NCBI RefSeq assembly: GCF_900105925.1
Contig: NZ_LT629791.1
Span: 1,612,001 to 1,676,000 of the forward strand
Direction: 5' to 3'
DNA: 64,000 nucleotides
Source of the DNA: Jiangella alkaliphila
GTDB taxonomy: Bacteria > Actinomycetota > Actinomycetes > Jiangellales > Jiangellaceae
Below, piece by piece: positions 34,299-43,666 of this stretch. The translations under genes were made by a program, and so were the position numbers. How positions within the stretch are numbered: the stretch's first letter is position 1; each line of letters begins with the position of its first letter. The notes under the pieces were generated by a model. The model saw only the letters and a program-made list of their open reading frames with translations, ran no database searches and had not been told where the DNA came from.

Positions 34299-36389
34299 AT
34301 GCTCGACCATCTCGCGGCCTTCGTCGTACGCCGTGCCCGGGCCGTTCTCGCGGTCGCCGCCGTCGTCCTCGTGGCGGCCGGCGTCGTCGGCGCGGGCGCG
34401 TTCGGGCAGCTGCAGTCGGAAGGCTTCACCGACCCCGCGGCCGAGTCCGTCGCGGCCGACGAGCTGATGGCGGCCGCCGGCGGCCAGGCCGACCTGGTGC
34501 TGGTGGCCACCGCCGGGTCCGGCACCGTCGACGACGCCGAGCCCGCCGGCCTGGTGCTGACGGAGCGGCTCGCGGCCGAGCCGGGCGTCGCCGACGCGCG
34601 GTCCTACTGGACGACCGGCGCGCCGTCGCTGCGGTCGGCGGACGGGACGCAGGCGCTGGTGCTGGTGACGCTGGCCGACCCGGACTCCGACGACGCCGCG
34701 GCGGTCGCCGACGAGTACCGCGGCGAGCAGGACGGCCTGACGGTCGTCGCCGGCGGCCCGGCCGTCGCCGAGGACGAGGTGGTCGAGCAGGTCGGCGCCG
34801 ACCTGCTGGTGGCCGAGGCGATCGCCGTCCCGCTCATCCTCGTGCTGCTGGTGTTCGCGTTCGGCAGCATCGTCGCGGCGCTGCTGCCGCTGGCCATCGG
34901 CGCGGTGGCGATCGTTGGGACGTTCGCCGAGCTGGCCGTGCTGGGGGCCAACACCGACGTCTCGGTGTTCGCGATCAACCTGACGACGGCGCTCGGCCTG
35001 GGCCTGGCCATCGACTACGCGCTGCTGGTGGTCGGCCGGTTCCGCGAGGAGCTGGCGCACGACGGCGACGTCGAGGCCGCGGTCGTGCGGACGGTGCGCA
35101 CCGCGGGGCGGGCGGTCGTGTTCAGCGGGCTGGCGGTCGCGGCGGCGCTGGCCGCGCTGCTGGTGTTCCCGATGTACTTCCTGCGCTCGTTCGCCTACGC
35201 GGGCATCGGTGTCGTGCTGATCTCCGTCGTCGCCGTCCTGACGGTGCTCCCCGCGCTGCTCGCCGTGCTGGGCCGCCGCGTCGACGCCGGACGGGTGCCG
35301 TGGACCCGGGGTGCCCGCAGCGCCGAGGCGCCGTTCTGGGGCCGGCTCGCGGCCGGGGTCATGCGCCGTCCCGCTCTCGCCGTGCTGCCGGTGGCCGGAG
35401 TGCTGCTGGCGCTGGCCGCGCCGGTGCTCGGCGTCACGTTCGGGATGCCGGACGACCGCGTGCTGCCGACGTCGGCCGACAGCCGGCAGGTCGGCGACGC
35501 GCTGCGCGACGACTTCCCGGCCGGCGAGGCCACGGCGCTCGACGTGGTGACCACCGGGCCGGTCGACGACGCGGCGCTGTCCGCGTACTCGGCCCGGCTG
35601 TCCGAGCTGCCCGGCGTCGAGCGGGTCGACGTGGCCATGCCCGGCCCCGAGCACGCGCTGCTGGCCGTCGTCACCGCTGCCGACCCGACGTCGGGGGCCG
35701 CCCGCGACCTCGTCCGCGACGTCCGTGCGGTGCCGCCGCCGGACGGGGTGGACGCGCTGGTCGGCGGCGCGAGCGCGCAACTGGTCGACACCCTGGACGC
35801 GATCGGCGGCGGGCTGCCGGTGGCCGCCGGGATGATCGTGGTGACGACGTTCGTGATCCTGTTCCTGTTCACCGGCAGCGTCGTGCAGCCGATCCGGGCG
35901 CTGCTGTCGAACGTGCTCGTGCTGGCCGCGACGTTCGGCGTGCTGGTGATGATCTTCCAGGAGGGCGCGCTGTCGTCGGTGCTCGGCTTCACGGCGGCGC
36001 CACTGAACACCGCGATGATCCTGCTGCTGTTCTGCATCGTGTTCGGGCTCTCGATGGACTACGAGGTGTTCGTCATGAGCCGCATCCGCGAGCAGGTCGA
36101 GGCGGGCGCCAGCGTCCACGACGCCACCGTCACCGGGCTGGCCCGCACCGGCCGCATCGTGACGACGGCCGCGGCGCTGCTCGCGGTCTCGTTCTTCGCG
36201 TTCGTTACCGGGCAGGTCAGCTTCCTGCAGTTGTTCGGTCTGGGCTGCGGGTTGGCCATCCTGCTGGACGCGACGGTGGTCCGCGGGGTCCTCGTGCCGG
36301 CCTCAATGCGGCTGCTCGGACGGCACGCTTGGTACGCGCCGCCGCTGCTGCGCCGGCTGCACGCGCGGGTCGGGCTGAGCGAGGCCTGA
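34299..36389 (+). CDS. MMPL-family RND-type transporter
   Basis: Large membrane exporter of 696 residues. It has a first helix, an extracellular domain of about 140 residues, a block of five or six helices, a second extracellular domain and a final helix block, giving about 12 helices. The proton-relay motifs GLAIDYALLVVGRFREE and GLSMDYEVFVMSRIREQ, one per half, are intact. MMPL proteins export lipids, siderophores or drugs using the proton gradient. The substrate is unknown. AGGTGAGGA lies upstream of the ATG. Control by the divergent TetR protein is likely. Confidence 0.93.
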   Translation: MLDHLAAFVVRRARAVLAVAAVVLVAAGVVGAGAFGQLQSEGFTDPAAESVAADELMAAAGGQADLVLVATAGSGTVDDAEPAGLVLTERLAAEPGVADARSYWTTGAPSLRSADGTQALVLVTLADPDSDDAAAVADEYRGEQDGLTVVAGGPAVAEDEVVEQVGADLLVAEAIAVPLILVLLVFAFGSIVAALLPLAIGAVAIVGTFAELAVLGANTDVSVFAINLTTALGLGLAIDYALLVVGRFREELAHDGDVEAAVVRTVRTAGRAVVFSGLAVAAALAALLVFPMYFLRSFAYAGIGVVLISVVAVLTVLPALLAVLGRRVDAGRVPWTRGARSAEAPFWGRLAAGVMRRPALAVLPVAGVLLALAAPVLGVTFGMPDDRVLPTSADSRQVGDALRDDFPAGEATALDVVTTGPVDDAALSAYSARLSELPGVERVDVAMPGPEHALLAVVTAADPTSGAARDLVRDVRAVPPPDGVDALVGGASAQLVDTLDAIGGGLPVAAGMIVVTTFVILFLFTGSVVQPIRALLSNVLVLAATFGVLVMIFQEGALSSVLGFTAAPLNTAMILLLFCIVFGLSMDYEVFVMSRIREQVEAGASVHDATVTGLARTGRIVTTAAALLAVSFFAFVTGQVSFLQLFGLGCGLAILLDATVVRGVLVPASMRLLGRHAWYAPPLLRRLHARVGLSEA

Positions 36390-36411
36390 GGCGGTCGGCG
36401 ATGATGGACCG

Positions 36412-37002
36412 GTGATCGCCGCCGTGCCGCTGGCCAATCCGTGGATCGAGCTGGAGCCGCTGACGTCCGGACATCTGGACGAGCTGACCGCCGCCGTGTC
36501 CGAGCCCGACGAGCTGTTCCGCTGGGTGTACAGCTGGCGGCCCGGCCCGTCCGGGCTGGTCGACCCGCTGGAACGGACGCTGGCGGCGGTCGCGCGTGGC
36601 GACGTCGCCGCCTGGGCGATCCGGCGCCGCGCCGACGGCCGGGTCGTCGGGTCGACGTCGTACCTCGACATCGACGAGGCGAACGAGCGGGTCGAGGTGG
36701 GCTCGACCTGGATCGGGCCGGCCTGGTGGCGCACCGAGGTCAACACGGCGACGAAGCTGCTGGTCATCGGGCACGCGTTCGAGACCCTGGGGCTGGAGCG
36801 GGTCGCGTTGAAGACCGACCACCGCAACGTCCGGTCGCAGCGCGCCATCGAGCGGCTGGGCGCGGTGCGCGAGGGCGTGCTGCGCCACCACATGCGCCGC
36901 CCCGACGGCAGCCGGCGCGACACCGTCTACTACTCGATCCTCAGCGCCGAGTGGCCGGCCGTGCGCGACCGGCTGGCGGCGGCCTTGGCCGGTCCTGAGT
37001 GA
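36412..37002 (+). CDS. GNAT acetyltransferase, RimJ/RimL-like
   Basis: Protein of 196 residues. It has the acetyltransferase_3 order: WIELEPLTSGHLDEL, AIRRRADGRVVGSTSYLDID, GSTWIGPAWWRTEVNTATKLLVIGHAFE and HRNVRSQRAIERLGAVREG. Members acetylate ribosomal-protein N-termini, amino acids or antibiotics. GATGAT at 36400-36405 lies 6 nt before the GTG, so it may be leaderless with its own promoter. It starts 22 bp after the MMPL stop, so read-through is also possible. A repeat-rich gap follows. Confidence 0.88.
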   Translation: MIAAVPLANPWIELEPLTSGHLDELTAAVSEPDELFRWVYSWRPGPSGLVDPLERTLAAVARGDVAAWAIRRRADGRVVGSTSYLDIDEANERVEVGSTWIGPAWWRTEVNTATKLLVIGHAFETLGLERVALKTDHRNVRSQRAIERLGAVREGVLRHHMRRPDGSRRDTVYYSILSAEWPAVRDRLAAALAGPE

Positions 37003-37482
37003 GGCTGCGGAGCTTGGACTTGACCCGCACCCTCGCGGCCCCGGGCGCTATCAGGGGACCGGGGGGCGACGGTTTGCACTCGCGTAGCGAGTACCTCACT
37101 CGCGTGCGGACCGTTTGGTGGCCGGATCGGTGCCGGGTGCGGTCCTGCAGCGGGTGAGGTGTACCAGTGACGCGTGAGGTCGCCGTCGTCGATGGGGGCG
37201 GTCGTCCTCGATGTCGGTGACCGTCCTCTGTGGGACTCGAGGACGTGTTTTGCCATCGAGGACGACCGTTGGGGTCGAGGCAGAGCGCCGGGATCGAGGC
37301 TGACTGGATGAGTTCCCGCGAACGGCGCAAGTCGGGCGTACTGATCGTGCGGGCTGTGCCCGCTCTTCCCCCGTCGCGCTGATAGCGCCTTGTGCCGCGG
37401 CAAAGACTATGGGCAGATGGGGTCGGCCAACTCAGCGAACGCCCCGGGGAACGCGGTGAGCGCCGCCCTCGGCTGAGCCGGG
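37003..37482. other. 480-bp gap with end-like inverted repeats and an iterated motif
   Basis: No convincing gene. GGCGCTATCAG (37044-37054) and CTGATAGCGCC (37379-37389) are exact 11-bp inverted repeats bounding 346 bp, with weaker similarity extending inward (GaCcGGGGG against GaCGGGGG). Inside, CGGTCGTCCTCGATG (37199-37213) and CATCGAGGACGACCG (37254-37268) form a 15-bp inverted repeat around a smaller CGTCCTC/GAGGACG hairpin (37222-37245). The octamer GTCCTCGA or its complement recurs, exact or degenerate, near 37205, 37224, 37238, 37257, 37274 and 37293. CTCGC-gta-GCGAG lies at 37079-37091. No clear target-site duplication was seen, so a MITE-like element is only a possibility. Confidence 0.45.
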
Positions 37483-38259
37483 TCAGCCGACCAGGCGGGC
37501 GCGCAGCGCGGCGGTCTCGTCGGCGGTCCAGCCGTGCAGCTGGAGCCAGCCGGTGGGACCGCCGAACTCGGTGTCGACGAAGTCGAGGAACGTGTCCATC
37601 GACTCGGCGCGGGGCAGGTTCTCGTGGTTGGGCCGGCCCTCGAGATCGGCGGCGTAGGTGGCCGTCGCCTTGAGCCGGCTCATGATGGCGTCGATGCGCT
37701 CGCCGGTCTGGACGTAGTCGTCGACGACGGCCTGCCGGTCGACACCGACGACCGAGAGGGCCAGCGCGCACACGACGCCGGTGCGGTCCTTGCCCGCCGC
37801 GCAGTGCACCAGCGTGGACCCGTCGGACGTCGTCATGGTGCGCAGCGCGGCCACGACGTTGCCGGGCCGGTGCCGCAGGTAGTTGGTGTAGTAGACGCCG
37901 GAGTTCACCCAGATGGCGTCGTCGCCGTCCTTGCCGGTCCACGGCAGCACGCTGTCGGCCTCGACGTCGGTGGCGTGGCCGACCTCGGGGTAGAGCGACA
38001 GGTGGTGGACGGTGACGTCGGGCACGCGGGTCAGCGGACCCGGACCCTCGGAGGTGACCTCGTGGGTCGTGCGCAGGTCGACGACGTCGCGCAGGCCGTG
38101 CTCGCCGGTGAGCCGGTCGATGTCGTCGTCGATGAGGTCCTGCAGGTTGTCAGAGCGCAGCACCTGGCCGAACCGGGTGACGCGACCGTCAGTGGTGGGT
38201 AGCCCGCCGAGGTCGCGGACATTGACCGCGCCGACGAGGTCGATCCATCGTTCGCTCAT
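37483..38259 (-). CDS. Tyrosine/lipid phosphatase, PtpB-like
   Basis: Phosphatase of 258 residues. The active-site loop HCAAGKDRTG (Cys153, Arg159) is the PtpB form, with the Lys-Asp pair linked to phosphoinositide as well as phosphotyrosine activity in the M. tuberculosis enzyme. The N-terminal NVRDLGGLPTTDGRVTRFGQVLRSDNL block is the classic start of this family. No signal peptide is obvious. TAGCGT, 8 nt before the ATG on this strand (38273-38268), would allow leaderless transcription from inside the end of the LysR remnant. Confidence 0.92.
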   Translation of the reverse strand: MSERWIDLVGAVNVRDLGGLPTTDGRVTRFGQVLRSDNLQDLIDDDIDRLTGEHGLRDVVDLRTTHEVTSEGPGPLTRVPDVTVHHLSLYPEVGHATDVEADSVLPWTGKDGDDAIWVNSGVYYTNYLRHRPGNVVAALRTMTTSDGSTLVHCAAGKDRTGVVCALALSVVGVDRQAVVDDYVQTGERIDAIMSRLKATATYAADLEGRPNHENLPRAESMDTFLDFVDTEFGGPTGWLQLHGWTADETAALRARLVG

Positions 38260-38265
38260 CGCCTG

Positions 38266-39081
38266 TCACGCTAACCGATCGCTGTGCTCGTCCAGCACGC
38301 CGACCAGACGGTGGACATGGCCGGGCGCGGCCGACGCGGCCACCACGACCGAGCCGGGCACGGTCAGCGCCGGGTCGAGCGGGCGGACGGCCACGCCCGC
38401 GACCGGCTCGTCCGGAAGCAGGTCCGCGTACAGCGCGGCCCAGGTCGCAGGCCCGGAACCCACTTCGATCAGTGTGTGCTCCACCGCGCCGGCCGACCGG
38501 CCGGGCAACGGCTCGAACCCGGCGGAGCGGCACGCGCCGAGCACGACGTCGAGCAGGAGTGAGTCGCAGCCGTGGACCGGCAGCCGGGCGGGCAGGCCGG
38601 CCAGCTGCTCGAGCCGGACGCCGTCCTGGCCGGCCGCCGCCGGGTGGCCGGCCGGCAGCGCGACGTGGACGGGCGTGCGCCACAGCTCGATGGTGTCCAG
38701 GCCCGGGCTCGACGGGACACCGCGGACCAGGCACAGGTCGAGCGTTCCGCGGCGCAGCGCCTCCAGCTGGTCCGCCGTCGGGCGATAGTCGATCTCGATG
38801 GTCAGGCCCGGTTCGTCGCGGCGCAGGGCGTCGAGGGCGTGGCGCAGCCGCCGGTCCAGGCCGGGAGCGGTGCCGACGCGGATCACGTCCGCCGGCCGGC
38901 CGGACAGCCCGGCGGCGACGGCGGTGGCGTTGTCGGCCGCGGCCAGCACGGATCGCGCCTCGTCGAGCATCCGCATGCCGTCGGCGGTGAGCTGGACCCG
39001 TCGTGACGTGCGATCGAACAGCCGCACGCCCAGCTCCCGCTCCAGCCGGCCGACCTGCTGGCTCTCCCTCGGGTCGATCGA
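38266..39081 (-). pseudogene. LysR-family regulator remnant lacking the N-terminal helix-turn-helix
   Basis: The effector domain is complete (about 230 residues, from LTADGMRMLDEARSVL to GVLDEHSDR), with the periplasmic-binding-like fold of LysR proteins. Upstream, the frame keeps only the last recognition-helix residues (QQVGRLERELGVRLFDR) before an in-frame TGA at 39084-39082. About 35 N-terminal residues, including the DNA-reading helices, are missing, and the LLM oxidoreductase gene begins only 90 bp further on. A protein started at GTG 39027 could be made but could not bind DNA normally. Loss by a small deletion next to its divergent partner is the simplest reading. Confidence 0.75.
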
Positions 39082-39174
39082 TCACCAAGCGTGATCGCTG
39101 CAGAGAACAACCGCGCCTTGGTCGCCCGCGTTCCCGCGCCTTGACTCGGGGAAGCGACGGAAGGGAGAACTGAC

Positions 39175-40077
39175 ATGCGCGTAGGACTCTGGCTGGAGGA
39201 CGAGGGCCGGACGCTGACGCAGATCACCGAGCTGGCGGCGACGGCGGCCCGGTCCGGCTACTCGTCGGTGTGGCTCAGCGAACGCGGCGGCTGGGATCCG
39301 TTGACGGTTCTGGCGGCGGTCGGCGCGGCTGTTCCGGAGGTCGGGCTCGGCACGTCGATCGTCCGCAGCTACCCGAGGCACCCGCTGACGCTGGCCGCGC
39401 AGGCGCTGTCGGCACAGGCCGTGACCGGTGGCCGCCTGCTGCTCGGCGTCGGCCCGGGACCGGGACCGGCCGTCGAGGCGCAGTACGGCTATTCCTACGA
39501 GGCGCCGGTGCGGCACCTGCGCGAGTACCTGTCCGCGTTGCGTCCACTCCTGCGCGGCGAGCCGGTCGCCTACCGGGGCGAGCAGCTGACGGCGGCCGGC
39601 CAGGTCGCCGTGGCCGGAGCTGCCGCGCCGCCGGTGTTCCTCTCCGCGCTCGGGCCGGCGATGCTGCGGCTCACCGGCGAGCTGGCCGACGGCACGTTGA
39701 CGACCTGGGCCGGACCCCGTTCCATCGGCGAGCACATCGTGCCGGTGCTCACCGACGCCGCGAAGGCAGCGGGCCGGGCCGTGCCCGTGGTGATCGCGGG
39801 CTGCTGCGTCAGCGTCACCGCCGACCCCGACGGCACGCGCAGCTGGGTGGACGAGCGCTACGGCGCCGCCGCCGGCCTGCCGAGCTACCGGCGCCAGCTC
39901 GACCGCGAGCGGGCCAGGACGCCGGCCGACACCGTGATCGCCGGCGACGAGGAGACGGTCGCACGGGAGCTGCGGCGGCTGGTCGACGCGGGCGCCGGTG
40001 AGGTGCAGGTCATCCCGGTCGGGCCCGACGCCGACCAGATCCGGACGGTGGAGGTGGCGGCGCGACTGGCCCGATAG
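39175..40077 (+). CDS. LLM-class flavin/F420-dependent oxidoreductase
   Basis: Luciferase-like monooxygenase-fold enzyme of 300 residues. It starts at a beta strand ([11 protein letters not shown]) and shows [33 protein letters not shown] and the cofactor-phosphate region [13 protein letters not shown]. Compact actinobacterial members of this type commonly use coenzyme F420 rather than FMN, but the cofactor is an inference. GGAAGGGAG precedes the ATG. The LysR remnant is divergent and may once have controlled it. The TAG stop overlaps the -10 hexamer of purD. Confidence 0.85.
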   Translation: MRVGLWLEDEGRTLTQITELAATAARSGYSSVWLSERGGWDPLTVLAAVGAAVPEVGLGTSIVRSYPRHPLTLAAQALSAQAVTGGRLLLGVGPGPGPAVEAQYGYSYEAPVRHLREYLSALRPLLRGEPVAYRGEQLTAAGQVAVAGAAAPPVFLSALGPAMLRLTGELADGTLTTWAGPRSIGEHIVPVLTDAAKAAGRAVPVVIAGCCVSVTADPDGTRSWVDERYGAAAGLPSYRRQLDRERARTPADTVIAGDEETVARELRRLVDAGAGEVQVIPVGPDADQIRTVEVAARLAR

Positions 40078-40088
40078 GGTCGGCGTCC

Positions 40089-41330
40089 GTGAAGGTACTC
40101 GTCATCGGTTCCGGTGCGCGCGAGCACGCCCTGGTGCGCTGCCTGCTGCGCGATCCCGAGGTCTCCGAGGTGCACGCCGCGCCGGGCAACGCGGGCATCG
40201 CCGCCGACGTCGCCGTCCACTCCGTCGTCGCCGACCAGCCCGAGGCGGTGGCCGACCTCGCCGCCCGGCTGGGCACCGACCTCGTCGTGGTGGGTCCGGA
40301 GGTGCCGCTGGTCGCGGGCGTCACCGACGCCGTGAAGGCGCGCGGCATCGCCTGCTTCGGGCCGTCCGGGCGGGCGGCCAAGCTGGAGGGGTCGAAGGCC
40401 TTCGCGAAGGACGTCATGGCCGCGGCCGAGGTGCCCACCGCCATGGCCGTGGTCTGCGAGACCCGGGCCGAGGCCGAGGCCGCGCTGGACCGCTTCGGCG
40501 CGCCGTACGTCGTCAAGGACGACGGGCTGGCCGCCGGCAAGGGGGTCGTCGTCACCGACGACCGCGCGGCCGCGCTGGAGCACGCCGTGGCCTGCGGCCG
40601 CGTCGTCATCGAGGAGTACCTCGACGGGCCGGAGGTGTCGCTGTTCTGCGTCACCGACGGCCGGGTCGCGGTCCCGCTCACCCCGGCACAGGACTTCAAG
40701 CGCGCCTACGACGGCGACGAGGGCCCCAACACCGGCGGCATGGGCGCCTACACCCCGCTGCCGTGGGCGCCGGACGACCTCGTCGGCGACGTCATGGCGC
40801 GCGTCGTCCAGCCGACCATCGACGAGATGCTGCGCCGCGGCATCCCGTTCGCCGGACTCCTGTACGCCGGGCTCGCGCTGACCTCGCGCGGCGTGCGCGT
40901 GGTCGAGTTCAACGCCCGGTTCGGCGACCCCGAGACGCAGGCCGTGCTGGCCCGGCTGCGGTCCGGGCTCGGCGGGCTGCTGCGCGCCGCGGCGACCGGC
41001 GGGCTCGCGCAGCACCCCGAGCCGGTGTGGCAGGACGGCGCCGCGGTCACCGTCGTCATCGCCGCGAACGGCTACCCGGCGGCGCCGCGCACCGGCGACC
41101 CGATCGGCGGGCTGGCCGAGGCGGGCGCCGTCAAGGGCGTCGAGGTGCTGCACGCCGGCACCCGGCTGGCTCCCGACGGCACCGTGGTGTCCAGCGGCGG
41201 CCGCGTGCTGTCGGTCACCGCGACGGGCGAGGACATCGACGAGGCACGAGCCCGCGCGTACGAGGCGGCCGGGCACATCACCCTCGACGGGAGCCACTAC
41301 CGCACCGACATCGCGTTGCGGCCCCGATGA
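40089..41330 (+). CDS. purD: Phosphoribosylamine-glycine ligase (GARS)
   Basis: Second step of purine synthesis: ATP-dependent ligation of glycine to phosphoribosylamine. At 413 residues it is a monofunctional enzyme. Family marks are [12 protein letters not shown] at the N-terminus, [12 protein letters not shown] in the ATP-grasp lid, [12 protein letters not shown] and [13 protein letters not shown]. The GTG start has no Shine-Dalgarno but TAGGGT lies at 40075-40080, 8 nt before it, consistent with a leaderless mRNA. Its stop overlaps the folP start (ATGA), linking purine and folate genes. Confidence 0.97.
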   Translation: MKVLVIGSGAREHALVRCLLRDPEVSEVHAAPGNAGIAADVAVHSVVADQPEAVADLAARLGTDLVVVGPEVPLVAGVTDAVKARGIACFGPSGRAAKLEGSKAFAKDVMAAAEVPTAMAVVCETRAEAEAALDRFGAPYVVKDDGLAAGKGVVVTDDRAAALEHAVACGRVVIEEYLDGPEVSLFCVTDGRVAVPLTPAQDFKRAYDGDEGPNTGGMGAYTPLPWAPDDLVGDVMARVVQPTIDEMLRRGIPFAGLLYAGLALTSRGVRVVEFNARFGDPETQAVLARLRSGLGGLLRAAATGGLAQHPEPVWQDGAAVTVVIAANGYPAAPRTGDPIGGLAEAGAVKGVEVLHAGTRLAPDGTVVSSGGRVLSVTATGEDIDEARARAYEAAGHITLDGSHYRTDIALRPR

Positions 41331-42187
41331 GGGCGGGACGTCCGGCGCGCTACGTCGCGGGGCTGCCGCAGCCGCCGCGCACGCTCGTGATGGGCGTCGT
41401 GAACGTGACGCCCGACTCGTTCTCCGACGGCGGCTTCTGGTTCGAGCCCGGCGACGCGATCGAGCACGGACTCCAGCTGATCGAGCAGGGCGCCGACCTC
41501 GTCGACGTCGGCGGTGAGTCGACCCGGCCCGGCGCCGCGCGTCCGTCGCCGGACGAGGAGCGGCGCCGGGTGCTGCCGGTCATCCGCGAGCTCGCCGCCG
41601 CGGGCGCGGTCGTCTCCGTCGACACCATGCGCGCGGAGGTGGCCGCGCCCGCGCTGGAGGCCGGCGCGCGGCTGGTCAACGACGTGTCCGGCGGGCTGGC
41701 CGACCCCGGCATGCTGCGGGTCGTCGCTGACGCGGGCGTGCCGGTCGTGCTGATGCACTGGCGCGGGCACTCCGACCACATGCAGGAGCAGGCGGTCTAC
41801 ACCGACGTCGTCGCCGACGTGCTGGCCGAACTGCGCCCGCGCGTCGACGCCGCCCTGGACGCCGGCGTGCGGCCGGAACACATCGCCGTCGACCCCGGGC
41901 TCGGGTTCGCCAAGACGTGGGACCACAACTGGACGCTGCTGGCTCGGCTGGGCGAGCTGAACGGGCTGGGGCTGCCGGTGCTCGTCGCCGCGTCGCGCAA
42001 GACGTTCCTGGGCGAGCTGCTGGCCGATCCGTCGACCGGTGAGCGACGTCCGCCGGCCGGCCGCGACGCCGCCACCGACGCGCTGTCGACCACCATCGCG
42101 CTGGCCGGCGCCTGGTGCGTCCGGGTGCACACCGTCCCCGCGACGCTCGACGCGGTGCGGGTGGCGGCCCGGCTGGCGCGAGGGTGA
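41327..42187 (+). CDS. folP: Dihydropteroate synthase
   Basis: Condenses hydroxymethyl-dihydropterin pyrophosphate with p-aminobenzoate; the sulfonamide target. The 286-residue barrel shows both pterin-binding signatures, [15 protein letters not shown] and [14 protein letters not shown], then [15 protein letters not shown] and ASRKTFLG. The first 16 residues ([16 protein letters not shown]) form the usual actinobacterial leader. ATG 41327 overlaps the purD stop. folB begins 69 bp later and folK and DUF3180 follow, so this is the folate cluster; folE is not in view. Confidence 0.96.
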   Translation: MRAGRPARYVAGLPQPPRTLVMGVVNVTPDSFSDGGFWFEPGDAIEHGLQLIEQGADLVDVGGESTRPGAARPSPDEERRRVLPVIRELAAAGAVVSVDTMRAEVAAPALEAGARLVNDVSGGLADPGMLRVVADAGVPVVLMHWRGHSDHMQEQAVYTDVVADVLAELRPRVDAALDAGVRPEHIAVDPGLGFAKTWDHNWTLLARLGELNGLGLPVLVAASRKTFLGELLADPSTGERRPPAGRDAATDALSTTIALAGAWCVRVHTVPATLDAVRVAARLARG

Positions 42188-42255
42188 CACCGTCGTGGGG
42201 AATCCCACCCCGGGCGGGGAGGCGGTGCGCCGGGGCGGGCGACTAGTGTCGTGCC

Positions 42256-42618
42256 GTGCCTGACCGTATCGAGCTGCGCGGCCTGACCGCGCGCGGAAAC
42301 CATGGCTGGTTCGACCACGAACGGGCGAACGGCCAGCTGTTCCGCGTCGACCTCGCGTTGAGCGTCGATACCCGTGCGGCGGCTGGCAGCGACGACCTGA
42401 CCGACACCGTGGACTATGGCAGTCTTGCTCAGCGGGTGGTCGGCCTCGTCTCGGGGGAGCCGGTCAGACTGGTCGAGACGCTCGCCCAGCGCATCGCGGA
42501 CCTCTGCCTGGACGATCCCAGGGTTGAGGCGGCGGAAGTGACCGTGCACAAGCCGGAGGCGCCGATGACGGTGCCTTTCGACGACGTGACCGTGACGATT
42601 CGAAGGGCCCGAACGTGA
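42256..42618 (+). CDS. folB: Dihydroneopterin aldolase
   Basis: Converts dihydroneopterin to 6-hydroxymethyl-dihydropterin and glycolaldehyde. Length is 120 residues, standard for the octameric enzyme. The conserved HGWFDHE region with its pterin-binding glutamate, YGSLAQ with the tyrosine, LVETLAQRIAD and the VHKPEAPM lysine are all present. GTG 42256 is preceded by TAGTGT (42244-42249), 6 nt away, indicating an internal leaderless promoter within the folate cluster. It overlaps folK by four bases (GTGA). Confidence 0.95.
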   Translation: MPDRIELRGLTARGNHGWFDHERANGQLFRVDLALSVDTRAAAGSDDLTDTVDYGSLAQRVVGLVSGEPVRLVETLAQRIADLCLDDPRVEAAEVTVHKPEAPMTVPFDDVTVTIRRART

Positions 42619-43181
42619 CCAATGTCCCCAACCCCAACGTCGTCGACGCCGACACGCTGACCGGTGACCTGCGTCCTCTGCGCCGTACGGCGTTCGCACT
42701 GGGAAGCAACCTGGGCGACCGGCTCGACTTCCTCCAGGCGGCCGTCGACACCCTCACCGACTCCTCCGAGATCGTGCCGGTCGCGGTGTCGCCGGTGTAC
42801 GAGTCCGAGCCGGTCGACACCCCCGACGGGTCGCCGAAGTTCCTCAACGCCGTCCTCGTCGTCGACACCACGCTGTCGCCGCGCTCGCTGATGGAGCGGG
42901 CGCAGTCGACCGAGACCGCCTACGGCCGCACCCGCGGCGAGCCGAACGCTCCCCGCACGCTCGACATCGACGTGCTCGCCGTCGGCGACGTCACGTCCGA
43001 CGACGACGATCTGCGCGTGCCGCACCCGCGGCTGGCCGAACGGGCCTTCGTGCTCGTCCCGTGGGCCGACGTCGACCCCGAGTTCAGCGTGCCCGGCATG
43101 GGCCGCGTCCTCGAGCTCAGCTCCGCCGTCGACGCCACCGGCGTGCGGCGGTTGGAGGAGTCGCTCGAGATCCCGGCCTGA
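42615..43181 (+). CDS. folK: Hydroxymethyldihydropterin pyrophosphokinase
   Basis: Transfers pyrophosphate from ATP to 6-hydroxymethyl-dihydropterin, supplying folP. It has 188 residues with an N-terminal extension of about 25 over the E. coli form. Hallmarks are ALGSNLGDRLDFL, PVYESEPVDT, KFLNAVLVVDT and the PRTLDIDVLAVGD catalytic loop with its two aspartates, then VPHPRLAERAFVLVP. The GTG start overlaps the folB stop, so translation is coupled. A DUF3180 membrane protein follows 8 bp downstream. Confidence 0.96.
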   Translation: MTNVPNPNVVDADTLTGDLRPLRRTAFALGSNLGDRLDFLQAAVDTLTDSSEIVPVAVSPVYESEPVDTPDGSPKFLNAVLVVDTTLSPRSLMERAQSTETAYGRTRGEPNAPRTLDIDVLAVGDVTSDDDDLRVPHPRLAERAFVLVPWADVDPEFSVPGMGRVLELSSAVDATGVRRLEESLEIPA

Positions 43182-43189
43182 CGCCCGCG

Positions 43190-43666
43190 GTGCAGAGGAC
43201 GAAGATCGGATCGCTGATCTGGGTCGCCCTGGTGGCGGTCCCGATCGGCTGGTCGATCGGCCGGGTGGTCGACGCCGTGTCGGGCGCGCTCCCGCCGATC
43301 CCGTGGGTACTGCCGCTGCTGCTGCTCTTCCTGGCCATCGGCATGCTCGCCGGTGCCCGGGCGGTGCGCGGCTGGATCACCGAGCGGCGCTTCGACAGCC
43401 GCATCGACGCGCTCCGGGTGGCCCGCTCGGTCGCCCTGGCGAAGGCGTCGGCCTACTTCGGCGCCCTCCTGGTCGGCGTCTACGCGGGGCTCGGGGCGCT
43501 GGCCCTGGGCGTGCTGGACTCGCCGATGGGCCGCAACCGCGCGATCCTCTCCGCCGTCGTCGTCGCGGCCTCGGTCGTCCTGACGATCGCCGCCGTCCGC
43601 CTCGAACGCGCCGGCGAGGTCCCGCCGCCTCCTGAGGACGAGAACGGCGGAGCCTACCCGGCTTAG
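43190..43666 (+). CDS. DUF3180 membrane protein
   Basis: Integral membrane protein of 158 residues with four hydrophobic segments and a short basic stretch (TERRFDSRIDALRVARS) between the second and third. DUF3180 proteins regularly follow folK in actinobacteria, and the position here matches. The biochemical role is unknown. GTG 43190 (VQRTKIGSLIW) is the first usable start, only 8 bp after folK. The tail is acidic and Pro-rich (PPPPEDENGG). Its stop overlaps the convergent hydrolase stop by four bases. Confidence 0.85.
   Translation: MQRTKIGSLIWVALVAVPIGWSIGRVVDAVSGALPPIPWVLPLLLLFLAIGMLAGARAVRGWITERRFDSRIDALRVARSVALAKASAYFGALLVGVYAGLGALALGVLDSPMGRNRAILSAVVVAASVVLTIAAVRLERAGEVPPPPEDENGGAYPA

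Noticed and set aside
34286-36415. A second plus-strand frame of about 700 codons overlaps the MMPL gene
   Set aside because: Its translation is Arg/Ala/Gly-rich with no domain. The overlapping frame at 34299 matches MMPL throughout.
37044-37389. Complete transposable element (MITE) call
   Set aside because: Inverted ends exist but no target-site duplication or second copy could be seen, so it is reported as an observation only.
36930-37403. Minus-strand frame of 157 codons in the 37003-37482 gap
   Set aside because: No ribosome site or -10 element, composition unlike neighbouring genes, and it runs into the acetyltransferase in antisense. The gap is better described by its repeats.
38266-39027. 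Annotating the LysR gene as a normal 253-residue regulator from GTG 39027
   Set aside because: That start leaves out the DNA-binding helices, part of which is still encoded upstream in frame, so it is a truncated remnant.
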